A stretch of DNA of 13,174 nucleotides from Bacteroidales bacterium (GCA_017964755.1 JAGCRI010000066.1:1-13174); one strand, 5' to 3'. Shown: positions 1 through 9,563, counted from the first letter of the stretch. A program made the numbers and translations. The notes: generated by a model from the sequence alone, not told the origin.

Positions 1-3000
1 GATTGCGTCATTCTCCTCTTGGAAGTCAATCTTGTTGATGAGCTCGCCCTGCAAGAACTTGGTGTCGCCCGGATCCTCGATTTCCATCTTACGCATCATC
101 TGGCGGACAATGACCTCGAAATGTTTGTCATTAATCTTAACACCCTGCTGACGGTAAACGTCCTGAATTTCATTTACGATATATTCCTGAACTTTCATCG
201 CACCCTTGATTGAGAGAATGTCGGACGGGGTAAGCGCTCCTTCTGACAGCGGCGTACCTGCCTTCACATAGTCGTTCTCCTGAGCAAGAATCTGTTTTGC
301 AGTAGGAATGAGATATGTCTTCTCTTCACCCGTACTAGAGGTGATTCTCACAGAACGGTTACCACGTTTCAGCTTCTTGTCGAATGAAACGATACCATCG
401 ATTTCAGCAACGATTGCCGGATCTGATGGGTTACGCGCCTCGAAGAGCTCAGTGACACGCGGCAGACCGCCGGTGATATCGCCCGACTTACCGAACGAAC
501 GCGGGATCTTAACCAATATCTCACCTGAGTCAATAACCTGACCTTCGTCAACCTGAAGACGTGCTCCGACAGGAAGGTCGAACGACTTGACAACCTCACC
601 GTCCTCTCCGACAATCATAATGCTCGGGTTCTTGGTTTTCAGACGGCTTTCGACAATAACCTTATCGTGAATATTGGTCTGTTCGTCAGTCTCAACTCTG
701 TAAGTGACACCTTCTGTAATATCCTTAAATTCGACCTTACCTGCAACGTCAGTAAGGATAAGCGCGTTGAAAGGATCCCACTCAGCGATGTTGTCGCCCT
801 TCTTAACCTTATCGCCATGTTTGAAATAGAGATTAGAAGCGTAAGGAATATTTGCAGAAGCGAGAGCCACGCCTGTATTGACGTCTATAATCTTCATTTC
901 CGATGAACGGCCAATCACATTATAGTAAGTCTTACCTTCATCGTCCTTCTTTTCGAGAGCGCGGAGTTCGTCAATGCTCAGGATACCATCGTACTTGGCA
1001 ACGATCTGGCTGTTGGCGGCAATGTTGCCCGCAACACCACCGACGTGGAATGTACGGAGGGTAAGCTGTGTACCCGGCTCACCGATAGACTGTGCAGCAA
1101 TGACGCCGACCGCCTCACCTATCTGTACCATCTTGCCGGTTGCAAGGTTACGGCCGTAGCATTTGCGGCACACCCCCTGCTTCGACTCACAAGTCGGCAC
1201 GGAACGTATTTCAACCTCCTCAATCGGAGATTCTTCAATGATCTTGCAATAATGCTCTGTCAACTCTTCACCGGCTTTAATAATAAGCTCGCCCGTTGTC
1301 GGATGATACACATCGTGAAGGGTAACACGACCAAGCAAACGGTCATACAACGTTTCAACGACTTCCTCATTACGTTTCAGGGCTGAAACTGTCATACCGC
1401 GCAACGTACCACAGTCTTCTTCTGTGATGATAACATCGTGAGAAACGTCAACCAAACGACGGGTAAGATAACCAGCGTCAGCGGTCTTAAGAGCGGTATC
1501 GGCCAAACCTTTACGGGCACCGTGTGTTGAAATGAAGTATTCCAAAACCGAAAGACCTTCCTTGAAGTTGGAAAGAATCGGGTTCTCAATAATCTCGCCG
1601 CCAGTTGAGCCGGCCTTTGACGGTTTCGCCATAAGACCACGCATACCTGCCAGCTGACGAATCTGCTCCTTAGAACCACGAGCTCCGGAATCAAGCATCA
1701 TGTAAACAGGATTGAAGCCCTGACGGTCGGCTGCGATCTTCTTCATCAGAATATCACTCAGTCTTCTGTTAGTGTGAGACCAAACATCAATAACCTGATT
1801 ATAACGTTCAGTATTTGTAATGAAACCCATGTTATAGTTCATCACAATCTGGTCGATTTCAGCATTTGATTCTGCAATGAGGTCAGCTTTCTCCTCAGGA
1901 ATAAGAATATCACCCAAGTTGAATGAAAGTCCGCCTTCATAAGCCATACGGAACCCCATGCGCATGATGTCGTCCAAGAATTTGACTGTATCGGAATTTC
2001 CGCATTTTGTCAATACCGAACCGATGATGTCGCGCAAAGATTTCTTTGTCAGGATTGTATTGATGAAACCGTATGTGGAAGGGACAACCTGATTGAAAAG
2101 GACACGCCCGACCGTAGTTTCAACCAATTCCATCTTTCCTGAACCGTCAACATCAACTTTACATTTAATCCATGCGTTAAGATGGATTTTCTTCTCATTA
2201 TAGGCAATGATAACCTCTTCTGGAGAATAAAATACCATATTTTCGCCAGGAACTTTAAATTCATCTGTTGACTTAAGGCCTTTAGTGATATAATAAAGGC
2301 CAAGTACCATGTCCTGCGAAGGCACTGTGATAGGCGCACCGTTAGCCGGATTCAGAATGTTATGCGAAGCCAGCATCAGCATTTGTGCTTCGAGCACTGC
2401 GGCGTTGCCAAGCGGAACGTGGACAGCCATCTGGTCACCATCGAAGTCGGCGTTGAAAGCGGTACAGCAGAGCGGGTGAAGACGGAGAGCCTTACCCTCG
2501 ACAAGTTTCGGCTGGAACGCCTGAATACCGAGACGGTGCAATGTAGGAGCACGGTTCAGCAACACAGGATGCCCTTTCAATATATTCTCCAAAATATCCC
2601 ATACGACAGGATCTTTTCTATCAACAATTTTCTTTGCAGACTTGACTGTCTTTACAATACCTCTTTCCAATATCTTTCTGATAATGAACGGTTTGAAAAG
2701 TTCTGCAGCCATATCTTTCGGCAGCCCGCATTCGTTGAGGTGAAGTTCGGGACCGACCACGATGACGGAACGGCCTGAATAATCCACACGTTTACCGAGC
2801 AAATTCTGACGGAAACGTCCCTGTTTGCCCTTCAAGCTGTCTGACAAAGATTTGAGAGGACGATTAGATTCTGTTTTAACAGCTGTCGTCTTTCTTGAAT
2901 TGTCAAAAAGTGAATCCACAGCCTCTTGAAGCATACGTTTTTCATTACGCATGATGACATCAGGAGCCTTAATCTGGATAAGTCTTTTCAGACGGTTGTT

Positions 3001-3867
3001 TCTGATAATGACCCTACGATAGAGGTCGTTAAGGTCGGAAGTTGCGAAGCGTCCACCGTCAAGCGGGACCAAAGGACGCAACTCAGGCGGGATGACGGGG
3101 ACTATTTTCACTATCATCCATTCGGGACGGTTCTCGGCACGTTTGCGCCCGTCTCTGAAAGCCTCAAAGACTTGGAGACGTTTGAGAATCTCCTGTTTGC
3201 GCTGTTGTGACGTTTCGGTATTGGCCTTGTCACGCAAAGCATACGATTCTGCATCAAGGTCAAGCTGGCTGAGCAGATCATAAAGAGCCTCAGCACCCAT
3301 TTTTGCGATGAACTTGTTCGGGTCAGTATCTTCCAGCATACGGTTTTCCTGCGGAAGATTGTCCATTATCTCGAAATACTCCTCATCAGAGAGAAGTGTC
3401 ATTTTCTTGATTGTATCGCTTTCTGCAATACCAGGCTGAATAACAATATATTTCTCATAATAGACGATTGCATCTATCGCCTTTGAAGGCAGACCGAGCA
3501 GCGCCCCTATTTTGTTCGGCAAAGATTTGAAGAACCATATATGGGCAACGGGCACCACAAGCTGAATATGCCCCATTCTTTCGCGGCGCACCTTCTTTTC
3601 TGTAACCTCCACACCGCAGCGGTCGCACACGATACCCTTGTATCTGATTCTCTTATATTTACCACAATGGCATTCCCAATCCTTCACAGGCCCGAATATC
3701 TTCTCGCAGAACAGGCCGTTTGTCTCCGGCTTGTATGTCCTGTAGTTGATGGTTTCAGGCTTCACCACTTCGCCCTTCGACTGCTCAAGAATCATTTCCG
3801 GCGAAGCAAGACTGACAGTGATTTTTGAAAATTCCTTTCTTGTGTTCGTTTCTTTTCTGAAAGCCAT
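1..3867 (-). CDS. rpoC: DNA-directed RNA polymerase subunit beta' (3' end outside window)
   Basis: Largest catalytic subunit of RNA polymerase. The frame is open from the ATG at 3867 to the left edge, giving 1289 codons; Bacteroidetes homologues have about 1430, so roughly the last 140 are missing. Visible landmarks are the N-terminal zinc-binding cysteines C66, C68, C81 and C84 (ECHCGKYK and CDRCG), the catalytic Mg-binding loop NADFDGD at residues 472-478 with D474, D476 and D478, and the second zinc site C819, C893, C900 and C903. All keep the spacing of the E. coli protein with an offset of about 4-5 residues. The protein begins MAFRKET and is preceded by an A/T-rich stretch without a Shine-Dalgarno. 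It lies 32 bases after rpoB on the same strand, so the two are surely cotranscribed. Nothing suggests damage. Identity is certain; only the C-terminus is unseen. Confidence 0.99.
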   Translation of the reverse strand, partial: MAFRKETNTRKEFSKITVSLASPEMILEQSKGEVVKPETINYRTYKPETNGLFCEKIFGPVKDWECHCGKYKRIRYKGIVCDRCGVEVTEKKVRRERMGHIQLVVPVAHIWFFKSLPNKIGALLGLPSKAIDAIVYYEKYIVIQPGIAESDTIKKMTLLSDEEYFEIMDNLPQENRMLEDTDPNKFIAKMGAEALYDLLSQLDLDAESYALRDKANTETSQQRKQEILKRLQVFEAFRDGRKRAENRPEWMIVKIVPVIPPELRPLVPLDGGRFATSDLNDLYRRVIIRNNRLKRLIQIKAPDVIMRNEKRMLQEAVDSLFDNSRKTTAVKTESNRPLKSLSDSLKGKQGRFRQNLLGKRVDYSGRSVIVVGPELHLNECGLPKDMAAELFKPFIIRKILERGIVKTVKSAKKIVDRKDPVVWDILENILKGHPVLLNRAPTLHRLGIQAFQPKLVEGKALRLHPLCCTAFNADFDGDQMAVHVPLGNAAVLEAQMLMLASHNILNPANGAPITVPSQDMVLGLYYITKGLKSTDEFKVPGENMVFYSPEEVIIAYNEKKIHLNAWIKCKVDVDGSGKMELVETTVGRVLFNQVVPSTYGFINTILTKKSLRDIIGSVLTKCGNSDTVKFLDDIMRMGFRMAYEGGLSFNLGDILIPEEKADLIAESNAEIDQIVMNYNMGFITNTERYNQVIDVWSHTNRRLSDILMKKIAADRQGFNPVYMMLDSGARGSKEQIRQLAGMRGLMAKPSKAGSTGGEIIENPILSNFKEGLSVLEYFISTHGARKGLADTALKTADAGYLTRRLVDVSHDVIITEEDCGTLRGMTVSALKRNEEVVETLYDRLLGRVTLHDVYHPTTGELIIKAGEELTEHYCKIIEESPIEEVEIRSVPTCESKQGVCRKCYGRNLATGKMVQIGEAVGVIAAQSIGEPGTQLTLRTFHVGGVAGNIAANSQIVAKYDGILSIDELRALEKKDDEGKTYYNVIGRSSEMKIIDVNTGVALASANIPYASNLYFKHGDKVKKGDNIAEWDPFNALILTDVAGKVEFKDITEGVTYRVETDEQTNIHDKVIVESRLKTKNPSIMIVGEDGEVVKSFDLPVGARLQVDEGQVIDSGEILVKIPRSFGKSGDITGGLPRVTELFEARNPSDPAIVAEIDGIVSFDKKLKRGNRSVRITSSTGEEKTYLIPTAKQILAQENDYVKAGTPLSEGALTPSDILSIKGAMKVQEYIVNEIQDVYRQQGVKINDKHFEVIVRQMMRKMEIEDPGDTKFLQGELINKIDFQEENDAI

Positions 3868-3899
3868 ATTTATCTTTAATATTAAATTGTCTTGTATTA

Positions 3900-6800
3900 T
3901 TAATCAAATTGAACGTTAAGGCAAAGGCCGCGAAGCTCGTTAACGAGGACGTTGAAGGATTCCGGAAGCCCCGGTACCGGCATATTGTCGCCCTTAACGA
4001 TAGCCTCATACGACTTGGCACGTCCCTGTACGTCATCAGACTTGACAGTGAGGATTTCCTGAAGCACGTTGGCCGCACCGAAGGCTTCGATTGCCCAGAC
4101 CTCCATTTCACCGAAACGCTGACCACCGAACTGGGCCTTACCGCCAAGCGGCTGCTGCGTGATGAGTGAATAAGGTCCGATTGAACGGGCGTGCATCTTG
4201 TCGTCAACCAAGTGGTGCAACTTAATCATGTAAGTATAACCGACCGTGACTTTCTGATGGAACTTCTCGCCGGTAGCACCGTCGTAAACGTCAATGCTTG
4301 CGTTCTTAGGAAGACCTGCCTTTTCAAGCAGTTCGTTGATCTGCTCGTATGTCGCGCCATCGAAAATCGGGGTGGCGAAACGCATACCGAGTTCCTTACC
4401 TGCCCAACCGAGAACAGCCTCGTAAATCTGGCCGAGGTTCATACGGGAAGGCACGCCAAGCGGGTTGAGGACAATGTCAACCGGTGTGCCGTCCTCCAAG
4501 AATGGCATATCCTCGTCCTTGACAATCTTCGCCACAATACCTTTGTTACCATGACGACCAGCCATCTTGTCACCCACCTTCAACTTACGTTTCGTGGCAA
4601 CATAGACTTTGGCCATCTGGACGATTCCGTTCGGGAGGTCGCTGCCGATGGTGGCATCGAATTTCTCACGTGTCATCTTGGCATCAAGTGCCCTCTTCTG
4701 AACGAGATAGTTCTTGATAATCTCAGCCACACAGCCGTTTATCTTCGCATCATTCGTCCATTTTGAGACAACTACAGTAGAATAGTCGATTGTACCGAGC
4801 AGTCTTTGTGAGAACTTAGCACCTTTTTGAATAATAATATTTTTTGTATTGTCGATAATGTTATGTGAAATCTTGCCTTCGAGGAGCTTATAAAGTTTTG
4901 AAACGATAACATCTTTCAAAACAGCAAGTTCCGCATTGTACTTGTCATCTATCTCCTTAAGGATATCCTTGTCTCTTGTACGGGACTTGCGGTCCTTGAC
5001 GAGTCGTGACATTGATTTCGAACCGATAACAACACCTTTCATTGATGGCGGTGCTTTCAGTGAAGCGTCCTTCACATCACCGGCCTTATCTCCGAAGATA
5101 GCACGGAGTAATTTCTCCTCAGGGCTTGGATAAGACTCGCCTTTCGGAGTAATTTTACCGATAAGGATATCGCCTTCGTTGACTTCTGCGCCAATACGGA
5201 TAAGACCATTCTCCTGCAAGTCTTTGGTTGCCTCGGTTGACACATTCGGTATATCGTTTGTCAGTTCCTCAACACCGCGTTTGGTGTCGCGCACTTCGAG
5301 GGTAAATTCCTCAATATGTATGGAGGTGAAAATATCTTCGCGTACAACGCGTTCTGAAATCACGATAGCGTCCTCATAGTTATAGCCTTTCCAAGGCATG
5401 TAAGCCACACGCAAGTTGCGGCCAAGAGCAAGCTCGCCGTCACGGGTAGCGTACCCTTCTGTGAGCACGTCTCCCTTGACAACCTTCTGACCTTTCTTTA
5501 CGATAGGTTTCATATTGATGCAGGTGTTCTGGTTTGTTCTTCTGAACTTCTGCAACTGATATGTTTTGACGTTAGAGTCAAAATTAACGAGCTTGTCATA
5601 ATCTGAGCGCTCATAATTGATGACAATCTGCTGTGCATCAACATATTCAACCACACCTGTACCTTCCGCGCGCAAGATGTTGCGTGAATCGAGGGCGACC
5701 TGTCTTTCGAGACCGGTACCAACGATAGGCGCCTCCGGATTGAGCAACGGGACAGCCTGACGCATCATGTTCGACCCCATCAGGGCACGGTTAGCGTCAT
5801 CATTTTCAAGGAACGGAATTAACGAAGCAGCGATAGATGCAATCTGGTTCGGTCCGACATCAATAAGGTCAATCTGGTCACTCGACAAAATCGGGTAGTC
5901 GGCAAGATTACGTGCTTTCACTTTTTCGCCCAACTTCCCGTCTTTCGTCATCGGGGTATTAGCCTGGGCTATTGACTTGTTTTCCTCCTCTTCTGCGCTG
6001 AGATAAACTACAGGCTCATTGAACTGCACCACACCGTCAGTAACTTTTCTGTAAGGTGTTTCTATGAATCCCAACTTATTCACTTTAGCGAAAACGCAGA
6101 GTGATGAAATAAGACCGATGTTAGGTCCTTCAGGGGTTTCGATAGTACAGAGGCGGCCGTAGTGGGTATAGTGGACGTCACGCACCTCAAAGCCGGCTCT
6201 CTCACGGGAAAGACCGCCAGGACCGAGTGCAGAAATCCTGCTCTTATGGGTAATTTCGGACAACGGGTTGGTCTGGTCCATGAACTGTGACAGCTGGTTA
6301 GTGCCGAAAAACGAATTGATGACTGAAGACAATGTCTTTGCATTAATCAGGTCAGTTGGAGAGAAGACCTCATTGTTGCGCACATTCATCTTCTCACGGA
6401 TTGTACGTGCCATACGCGCAAGGCCAACGCCAAACTGGTTATACAACTGTTCGCCGACTGTACGGATTCTACGGTTGCTCAAGTGGTCAATATCGTCAAC
6501 CTCAGTCTTCGAATTGATAAGTTCAATAAGGTAACGTATAATCGCGATGATGTCCTCTTTTGTAAGGATACCGACTTTCATCGGGATATTGAGGCCGAGT
6601 TTGTGGTTTATTTTGTAACGGCCGACTTCGCCGAGGTCATAACGTTTCTCTGAGAAGAAAAGTTTTTCTAGTGCGCCGCGGGCGGTCTCCTCATCCGGCG
6701 GTGCGGCGTTACGGAGCTGGAGGTAGATATATTCTATCGCCTGTTTCTCCGAGTGTGCAGGGTCTTTCTGCAATGTATTGAATATCACCGAATAATCGGT

Positions 6801-7700
6801 TTGTTTTTCGTCTGGTTTATGGAATAGGACGGTCTTTATATTCGCGTCAACTATTGTCTGGATATGTCTTTCTTCGAGGATAGTCTCACGTTCAATGATA
6901 ACTTCCTGACGTTCGATATTTACGACCTCGCCGGTCTCTTCATCAACAAAATCCTCGTTCCAGCTTTTGACGACACTACCGGCCAACTTTTCGCCAATAC
7001 ACTTCTTCAGGTTGGCTTTGGTAGCTTTCACTTCCTGTGCTATGTCAAAAATATCAAGAATATCCTTATCTGTTTCGTAGCCGATAGCGCGCAGCAGCGT
7101 TGTCACCGGCAATTTCTTCTTTCTGTCGATGTATGCATACATCACATTGTTAATGTCAGTGGTGAATTCCATCCACGAACCTTTGAAAGGTATGATACGG
7201 GCAGAATAGAGTTGGGAACCGTTAGAATGGTACGATGATCCGAAGAAGACGCCGGGCGAACGGTGCAACTGCGAGACCACAACACGTTCGGCCCCGTTGA
7301 TGATGAAAGTTCCGCGCGGTGTCATATAAGGTATCATACCCAAATAGACATCGGATATCTGTGTTTCGAAATCCTCGTGATCCATATCATTGCAAGAAAG
7401 CTTCATTTTGGCTTTAAGCGGCACGCTATAAGTGAGGCCACGTTCGAGGCACTCGTCCATAGTGTAGCGCGGGGCGTCAATATAATAGTCCAAAAATTCA
7501 AGGACGAAGCTGTTTCTTGCATCCGAGATGGGAAAGTTTTCCGAGAAGACCTTGTAAAGTCCCTCTTCGCAACGGTGTTCCGCTGCGGTGTCAATCTGGA
7601 AAAACTCCTTGAACGATTTCAGCTGTATATCAAGGAAGTCCGGATAATCAATAGGGTTGGTCTTCGCGAAGCTATATCTTTTGTTATTTTTCGTTGTCAA
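3900..7700 (-). CDS. rpoB: DNA-directed RNA polymerase subunit beta, TTG start
   Basis: Catalytic beta subunit of RNA polymerase, 1266 aa, the normal size in Bacteroidetes. Conserved blocks seen are SQLHRSPGVFF at 143-153, the rifampicin-pocket segment from LSQFMDQ through GPGGLSRERAGFEV, IETPEGPN near 521-528, and GDKMAGRHGNKG with active-site lysines K1045 and K1053 (E. coli K1065 and K1073). The start is TTG at 7700-7698: the only upstream codons before an in-frame stop at 7715-7713 are AAA, AAT, ATA and GCT, and the first internal ATG is residue 81, which would remove conserved sequence. The bases ahead of the TTG are A-rich, not Shine-Dalgarno-like. Two residues differ from the usual rifampicin-region consensus: S487 (E. 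coli R528) and T519 (E. coli P560). A 163-base gap with a strong hairpin separates it from rplL, and rpoC follows after 32 bases. Confidence 0.99.
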   Translation of the reverse strand: MTTKNNKRYSFAKTNPIDYPDFLDIQLKSFKEFFQIDTAAEHRCEEGLYKVFSENFPISDARNSFVLEFLDYYIDAPRYTMDECLERGLTYSVPLKAKMKLSCNDMDHEDFETQISDVYLGMIPYMTPRGTFIINGAERVVVSQLHRSPGVFFGSSYHSNGSQLYSARIIPFKGSWMEFTTDINNVMYAYIDRKKKLPVTTLLRAIGYETDKDILDIFDIAQEVKATKANLKKCIGEKLAGSVVKSWNEDFVDEETGEVVNIERQEVIIERETILEERHIQTIVDANIKTVLFHKPDEKQTDYSVIFNTLQKDPAHSEKQAIEYIYLQLRNAAPPDEETARGALEKLFFSEKRYDLGEVGRYKINHKLGLNIPMKVGILTKEDIIAIIRYLIELINSKTEVDDIDHLSNRRIRTVGEQLYNQFGVGLARMARTIREKMNVRNNEVFSPTDLINAKTLSSVINSFFGTNQLSQFMDQTNPLSEITHKSRISALGPGGLSRERAGFEVRDVHYTHYGRLCTIETPEGPNIGLISSLCVFAKVNKLGFIETPYRKVTDGVVQFNEPVVYLSAEEEENKSIAQANTPMTKDGKLGEKVKARNLADYPILSSDQIDLIDVGPNQIASIAASLIPFLENDDANRALMGSNMMRQAVPLLNPEAPIVGTGLERQVALDSRNILRAEGTGVVEYVDAQQIVINYERSDYDKLVNFDSNVKTYQLQKFRRTNQNTCINMKPIVKKGQKVVKGDVLTEGYATRDGELALGRNLRVAYMPWKGYNYEDAIVISERVVREDIFTSIHIEEFTLEVRDTKRGVEELTNDIPNVSTEATKDLQENGLIRIGAEVNEGDILIGKITPKGESYPSPEEKLLRAIFGDKAGDVKDASLKAPPSMKGVVIGSKSMSRLVKDRKSRTRDKDILKEIDDKYNAELAVLKDVIVSKLYKLLEGKISHNIIDNTKNIIIQKGAKFSQRLLGTIDYSTVVVSKWTNDAKINGCVAEIIKNYLVQKRALDAKMTREKFDATIGSDLPNGIVQMAKVYVATKRKLKVGDKMAGRHGNKGIVAKIVKDEDMPFLEDGTPVDIVLNPLGVPSRMNLGQIYEAVLGWAGKELGMRFATPIFDGATYEQINELLEKAGLPKNASIDVYDGATGEKFHQKVTVGYTYMIKLHHLVDDKMHARSIGPYSLITQQPLGGKAQFGGQRFGEMEVWAIEAFGAANVLQEILTVKSDDVQGRAKSYEAIVKGDNMPVPGLPESFNVLVNELRGLCLNVQFD

Positions 7701-7807
7701 AGCTATATTTTTTTACGGTTACATAAAAAATTGGGAATAAATCTGGTAGCAGTAGAGTGTTCCAACAGTGAGGGCAGATAGCAGGAGTATTTTAAACAAG
7801 AATAAGC

Positions 7808-7838
7808 ACAACACTTTCACGCACTGTGAAAGTGTTGT
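7808..7838 (-). terminator. Hairpin between rplL and rpoB: attenuator or RNA-processing site
   Basis: A perfect 13-bp inverted repeat (7808-7820 pairs with 7826-7838) encloses a 5-base loop. It begins 25 bases after the rplL stop. Read on the minus strand it is followed by a T-rich but interrupted tail (9 of 14 bases are T). A perfect stem with an imperfect U-tract suits partial termination better than a complete stop, because rpoB has to be expressed from somewhere and I see no convincing promoter between the hairpin and rpoB. In E. coli the same interval holds an attenuator and an RNase III site; applying that role here is inference from position. The stem is symmetric, so it could also act on antisense transcripts. 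Confidence 0.75.
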
Positions 7839-7863
7839 ACTTCATTTTGTCGGAGATGAATGA

Positions 7864-8241
7864 CTATTTCACTTCAACTTCGGCGCCAGCTTCTGTCAGA
7901 GATTTCTTCAGACCTTCAGCTTCGTCTTTAGACACGCCCTGTTTAACCGGTTGAGGAGCTGTATCGACAAGTTCCTTGGCTTCTTTAAGACCGAGGCTTG
8001 TGAGTTCCTTGACCAATTTAACGACTGCCAATTTGTTTGCGCCTGCTGATTTGAGGATAACATCAAATTCAGTTTTTTCTTCAGCTGCTGCTGCTGCACC
8101 GCCTGCTGCCGGAGCTGCTACTGCCACTGCTGCTGCTGCTGGTTCAATGCCGTATTCATCTTTCAAAATCTGTGCTAACTCGTTAACTTCTTTAACGGTC
8201 AAATTAACTAATTGTTCTGCAAATGCTTTCAAATCTGCCAT
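7864..8241 (-). CDS. rplL: 50S ribosomal protein L7/L12
   Basis: Stalk protein of the large ribosomal subunit, 125 aa. It binds L10 as dimers and recruits and stimulates the translational GTPases (EF-Tu, EF-G, IF2, RF3). The N-terminal dimerisation domain covers about residues 1-33, an Ala/Gly-rich flexible hinge about 34-55, and the globular C-terminal domain 56-125, which starts EKTEFDVILKSAGANK and ends EAGAEVEVK, almost identical to the family consensus. The hinge is coded by runs of GCA/GCT/GCC alanine codons, making a short low-complexity stretch at about 8080-8140. The gene lies 56 bases after rplJ, its binding partner, and is followed by the hairpin that separates the ribosomal-protein half of the operon from rpoBC. 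Stop codon is TAG. Confidence 0.99.
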   Translation of the reverse strand: MADLKAFAEQLVNLTVKEVNELAQILKDEYGIEPAAAAVAVAAPAAGGAAAAAEEKTEFDVILKSAGANKLAVVKLVKELTSLGLKEAKELVDTAPQPVKQGVSKDEAEGLKKSLTEAGAEVEVK

Positions 8242-8297
8242 AACTTTATAATTTTTAATGGTTTATTACTATTTTTAATTGATTGATTTTTGTTGTT

Positions 8298-8816
8298 TTA
8301 TTCCCTTTCAGACAATGTTTTAACAATGCCAGCAAGTTTGCCGCCGCCGGACTGCAGAGCAGAAACGACGTTCTTAGCAGGTGACTGTAGCAATGCGATA
8401 ACATCGGCGATAAGTTCGTTTTTGGATTTGATGTTGCAAAGAGCCTCAAGGTTCTCGTCTCCAAGATAGGAAGTCTCTTCGATAAAGGCACCTTTAAGCA
8501 ACGGTTTTTTATTTTTAGCTCGAAATTCTTTTATGAGGCGTGCTGGTGCGTTACCGACATTAGAGAGCATTACTGCCGTAGTGCCTTTCAACGCATCGTA
8601 GATACCTGAATAATCGACCTCTGAGGCTTCCATGGCGCGTTTCAGCAAGGTATTCTTCACAACCTTTACCTTAATGTCCCTGCGGAAGCAGAGTCTTCTG
8701 AACTGGTTAACGGTATCTACAGTGAAGCCTGACATATCTGTTACATAAACATTAGAATATTCAGCTAAATCTTTCGCGATAGCGTCAATAATCTGAGCTT
8801 TTTGTTCTTGTTTCAT
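8298..8816 (-). CDS. rplJ: 50S ribosomal protein L10
   Basis: Base of the ribosomal stalk, 172 aa, a normal length. L10 anchors L7/L12 dimers to 23S rRNA next to L11. The N-terminal part (MKQEQKAQIIDAIAKDL, then YVTDMSGFTVDTVNQFRR, then the basic KVVKNTLLKRA segment at about 52-62) is the rRNA-binding domain; the C-terminal helix that carries the L7/L12 dimers corresponds to about residues 137-172. It lies 20 bases after rplA and 56 before rplL. In enterobacteria L10-L12 represses its own mRNA by binding the rplJ leader. The gap to rplA is too short here for that leader to be intergenic, so any such site would lie inside rplA or work differently (inference). Confidence 0.98.
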   Translation of the reverse strand: MKQEQKAQIIDAIAKDLAEYSNVYVTDMSGFTVDTVNQFRRLCFRRDIKVKVVKNTLLKRAMEASEVDYSGIYDALKGTTAVMLSNVGNAPARLIKEFRAKNKKPLLKGAFIEETSYLGDENLEALCNIKSKNELIADVIALLQSPAKNVVSALQSGGGKLAGIVKTLSERE

Positions 8817-8836
8817 GGTAATTTAGCTTTTAAGGT

Positions 8837-9532
8837 TTATAATGTAACTGATTTCGGGTCAACTTGAACACCGGGGCTCATTGTTGATGATACATAGATG
8901 CTTTTGATGTAGGTGCCTTTTGCTGCGGTCGGTTTCAACTTGATGATGGTGGTCATCATCTCGCGAGCGTTCTCAACCAATTTCTCGGCTGTGAAGCTTG
9001 CCTTGCCGATACCTGTATGGATGATACCATACTTATCGACCTTGAAGTCGATCTTACCGGCTTTCACTTCGGACACGGCCTTGCCGATTTCCATCGTGAC
9101 GGTACCGGATTTCGGGTTGGGCATCAATCCGCGGGGACCGAGGATTCTACCCAGCGCACCGATCTTCGGCATAACGCTTGGCATTGTGATGATGACGTCA
9201 ATGTCTGTCCAACCTTTCTTGATCTTCTCGACATATTCCTCAAGTCCCACATAGTCAGCGCCGGCTGCTTTTGCTTCCTCCTCCTTGTCGGGGGTGCAAA
9301 GAACCAAAACTCTCGTAACCTTGCCTGTCCCGTGCGGCAGTGTCACCACGCCACGCACCATCTGGTTCGCCTTTCGGGGGTCAACGCCCAGACGGACGTC
9401 GATATCGAAAGATGCATCAAACTTGGTGTAGGTGATGTCTTTCACGGCTTGAACGGCTTCCGGCAAAGAATAAAGTTTTGTCTTATCAAATTTGGCAAAA
9501 GCTTCTTTGCGTTTTTTTGATATTTTAGCCAT
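8837..9532 (-). CDS. rplA: 50S ribosomal protein L1
   Basis: L1 protuberance protein of the large subunit, 231 aa, full length for the family. It binds 23S rRNA at the mobile L1 stalk and helps release E-site tRNA; in several bacteria it also represses translation of the rplK-rplA mRNA. The signature LGRILGPRGLMPNPKSGT lies at 127-144 and the conserved start KISKKRKEAFAKFD is present. It follows rplK by 31 bases, the usual L11-L1 pairing. I could not pick out an L1-binding mimic of 23S rRNA in the 45-base gap ahead of rplK. Confidence 0.99.
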   Translation of the reverse strand: MAKISKKRKEAFAKFDKTKLYSLPEAVQAVKDITYTKFDASFDIDVRLGVDPRKANQMVRGVVTLPHGTGKVTRVLVLCTPDKEEEAKAAGADYVGLEEYVEKIKKGWTDIDVIITMPSVMPKIGALGRILGPRGLMPNPKSGTVTMEIGKAVSEVKAGKIDFKVDKYGIIHTGIGKASFTAEKLVENAREMMTTIIKLKPTAAKGTYIKSIYVSSTMSPGVQVDPKSVTL

Positions 9533-9563
9533 TGTGTTTCGTGTTAATAATTCTTGTTAATAA

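Noticed and set aside
4191..4766. A 191-codon open frame on the plus strand inside rpoB, and others such as 7263-7781
   Set aside because: Antisense frames across rpoB, which is unmistakable by conserved motifs; the translations resemble no known family.
6141..6149. Possible resistance substitution at the P564-equivalent of RpoB
   Set aside because: Careful register counting places the changed residue at the E. coli P560-equivalent; P564 itself is intact.
7698..7705. TAGCTTTG on the minus strand overlapping the rpoB start
   Set aside because: Matches TAnnTTTG, but transcription would begin inside the coding sequence, after the start codon.
8080..8160. GCT/GCA-type trinucleotide repeat
   Set aside because: It is simply the alanine-rich hinge of L7/L12, normal for the family.
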